Below, in pieces: positions 62,335-64,000 of a DNA stretch of 64,000 bases. Under the pieces are notes generated by a model that was not told the DNA's origin, did no database searches, and saw only the letters and a list, made by a program, of their open reading frames with translations. The DNA is taken from contig NZ_RYYU01000001.1 in assembly GCF_003977605.1 (NCBI RefSeq), positions 888,863 to 952,862 on the forward strand, in the 5' to 3' direction. This stretch comes from Prevotella koreensis. Lineage in GTDB: Bacteria > Bacteroidota > Bacteroidia > Bacteroidales > Bacteroidaceae. Each line of letters starts with the position of its first letter. The first letter of the stretch is position 1. A program made the translations under genes and the position numbers.

Positions 62335-64000
62335 ATGGTTAAGAAAAAGAAAGAACAAAAGCCAAAGACCCTGATGGAAACTGTTGGTTTAAAAAACATA
62401 TTCAGGAATTATATTTTCAATTTTCTGTTCGGCCTTGTTTTTGTTTTGGTGGCAGTGTTTATGATTATTGCCTTCATTTCATATTTCAGCACAGGCGATG
62501 CCGACCAAAGTCTTGTTTCGGAAATGAGACATGGAGATTGGCTTAACAGCAATAAGGAGTTCCAAAACATTTGTGGCTCTATTGGTGCAATAATATCTGA
62601 CTTCTTCATTGCAAAATGTTTCGGATTTGCCGCTTTCTCCATTCCTATATTCATCTGTCTTACAGGTCTTAGCATGATGAAGGTTTATAAGGTAAATCTT
62701 CTGAAATGGTTCTTGTGTCTATCCATAATAACTGTATGGTGTTCCGTCGCATTTGCAGAGTTTCTTTCTATTGCATTTGAAAACGGCATATTCAACCCGG
62801 GTGGTGGTCATGGTCTATACATAAGTCAGTGGGTTGAGAATGTTATCGGCATACCCGGTCTTTATGTCGTTCTACTGTTTGTTGCCATTGCTTTCCTTAC
62901 TTATCTAAGTACAGAAACAATCGAAGTACTGAGAAAGGTTCTCAATCCGGCCAATTATCTTTCGGACAAAGTGAAATTCACTATCACAAACCTAAAGAAA
63001 AAGACTGACGACATTATCAAAGAAGACGACGAACAAGATGAAAACAATATAAACGTATATGACGATCCTGCTCCTCAAACTGTGGATTTCACAGACGATG
63101 GAATAGAAGTACATACCCCGGTCAATACTGATATAAAAGGAGGCACCAATAAGCATGATTCTAACAACACCGGTAATGCAAACGAACCGGAAATAGAAAT
63201 AACTGTCGGAGATGCTGAGGAAAAGGCTGCCAGCAAGACTGTTGTTGGCAAAATTGACTTGACAACTCCGATAAATCCGAAAGAACCTTGGACAAAATAT
63301 AAATATCCTACACTCGACCTGCTCAAGAAATATGACGACGGAGGAAAAGTATATGTTGACGAAAAAGAACAACTTGCAAACAAGAAACGCATTGTTGATG
63401 TTTTGGCAACATTCGGTGTTCAGATAAAGTCAATCAAGGCAACAGTAGGTCCTACCATAACACTATATGAAATAACACCGGCAGAGGGCGTAAGAATTTC
63501 GCGAATAAGAGGACTTGAAGATGACATCGCATTGAGTTTGTCGGCACTTGGCATTCGTATAATCGCTCCGATACCCGGTAAGGGAGCAATAGGTATTGAG
63601 GTGCCTAATGCAAAGCCGAATATTGTTTCAATGGAGAGTATCCTCAATTCACGCAAATTTCAAGAGACAAAGATGGAACTGCCAATCGCTCTCGGCAAAA
63701 CCATTACCAACGAGGTCTATATGGTTGACTTGGCAAAGATTCCTCATCTGCTTGTTGCCGGAGCAACCGGTCAAGGAAAGTCAGTGGGACTTAATGCAAT
63801 AATCACCTCCCTACTTTATAAAAAACATCCGAACGAACTAAAATTTGTACTCATTGACCCGAAGAAAGTGGAATTCAGCATCTACAATCCGATAGTAAAC
63901 CACTTCCTTGCAAAGGTTCCGGATGACAATGAAGAACCAATCATTACCGATGTGACTAAGGTCATACGAACACTGAACAGTCTTTGTGCCCTCATGGATA
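62335..64000 (+). CDS. ftsK: DNA translocase FtsK (partial)
   Basis: FtsK pumps DNA during chromosome segregation and supports XerCD recombination at the septum. About 555 residues are present; the gene runs off the right edge. Four or so membrane segments lie in the first 200 residues (FLFGLVFVLVAVFMIIAFISYF, FAAFSIPIFICLTGL, FLCLSIITVWCSVAFAEF, PGLYVVLLFVAIAFLTYL), then an acidic linker (EDDEQDENNINVYDDPAPQ). The FtsK alpha domain (VGPTITLYEITPAEGVRISRIRGLEDDIALSL) and Walker A VAGATGQGKSVGLN follow. The ATG at 62335 is the first after the promoter. Confidence 0.96.
   Translation, partial: MVKKKKEQKPKTLMETVGLKNIFRNYIFNFLFGLVFVLVAVFMIIAFISYFSTGDADQSLVSEMRHGDWLNSNKEFQNICGSIGAIISDFFIAKCFGFAAFSIPIFICLTGLSMMKVYKVNLLKWFLCLSIITVWCSVAFAEFLSIAFENGIFNPGGGHGLYISQWVENVIGIPGLYVVLLFVAIAFLTYLSTETIEVLRKVLNPANYLSDKVKFTITNLKKKTDDIIKEDDEQDENNINVYDDPAPQTVDFTDDGIEVHTPVNTDIKGGTNKHDSNNTGNANEPEIEITVGDAEEKAASKTVVGKIDLTTPINPKEPWTKYKYPTLDLLKKYDDGGKVYVDEKEQLANKKRIVDVLATFGVQIKSIKATVGPTITLYEITPAEGVRISRIRGLEDDIALSLSALGIRIIAPIPGKGAIGIEVPNAKPNIVSMESILNSRKFQETKMELPIALGKTITNEVYMVDLAKIPHLLVAGATGQGKSVGLNAIITSLLYKKHPNELKFVLIDPKKVEFSIYNPIVNHFLAKVPDDNEEPIITDVTKVIRTLNSLCALMD

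Overview
The window is a 64 kb chromosomal segment of a Bacteroidetes bacterium, most probably Prevotella or a close Prevotellaceae relative. The evidence is the AT-rich composition, the recurrent Bacteroidetes promoter box TAnnTTTG (often with TTG about 19-20 bp upstream), and a family-typical gene set: a type III pantothenate kinase operon, DUF5686 and Lnb/DUF4105 proteins, FeoA-FeoB fusion, glycogen enzymes of the eukaryote-like kind, DPP IV and NqrA. About 45 protein genes are visible; both ends are cut (nqrA on the left, ftsK on the right). No tRNA, rRNA or CRISPR array was seen.

Layout. 0-8 kb: nqrA and tamB diverge, then a minus-strand operon of a HAD phosphatase, panB and an MFS transporter. 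8-11.5 kb: a plus-strand lipoprotein-rsmG-MBL hydrolase-ruvC run. 11.5-16.7 kb: a minus-strand block with a WG-repeat-like protein and the MORN protein-glgB-membrane protein operon. 17-24.5 kb: kdsB, feoAB, a membrane protein, queC, pgk and a YitT protein. 24.5-28.8 kb: glucan phosphorylase and glycogen synthase, which with glgB supply glycogen synthesis and breakdown. 29-35 kb: a minus-strand five-gene operon (NTP transferase, ATP-grasp protein, CDP-alcohol phosphatidyltransferase, HAD phosphatase, DUF5686 outer membrane protein) that looks like a pathway for activating a polar head group and placing it on a lipid. 35.5-41 kb: a small ORF, a THUMP methyltransferase with an Arg-rich tail, DPP IV and a flavoprotein. 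41-45.5 kb: ComM, an orphan Wza-like lipoprotein and an IS3-family element. 45.5-52 kb: the envelope operon coaX-OMP-lptC-hemolysin/CBS-PpiD-like. 52-64 kb: Lnb-like protein, a catalytically degenerate phosphatase, secA, an orphan ABC ATPase, then tilS/RNA methyltransferase/exonuclease and ftsK.

Unexplained structure. Three intergenic regions (about 5.2, 16.9 and 35.4 kb) each carry four copies of a GGCGAAATTG-type motif, mostly at exactly 22 bp spacing, with inverted copies able to form long or mutually exclusive hairpins. This is the strongest candidate for something undescribed. Others are a promoter-plus-terminator pair bounding a roughly 90-nt RNA in an empty gap near 41.0 kb, a 44-bp-armed hairpin at 39.5 kb, and the lipid head-group operon.
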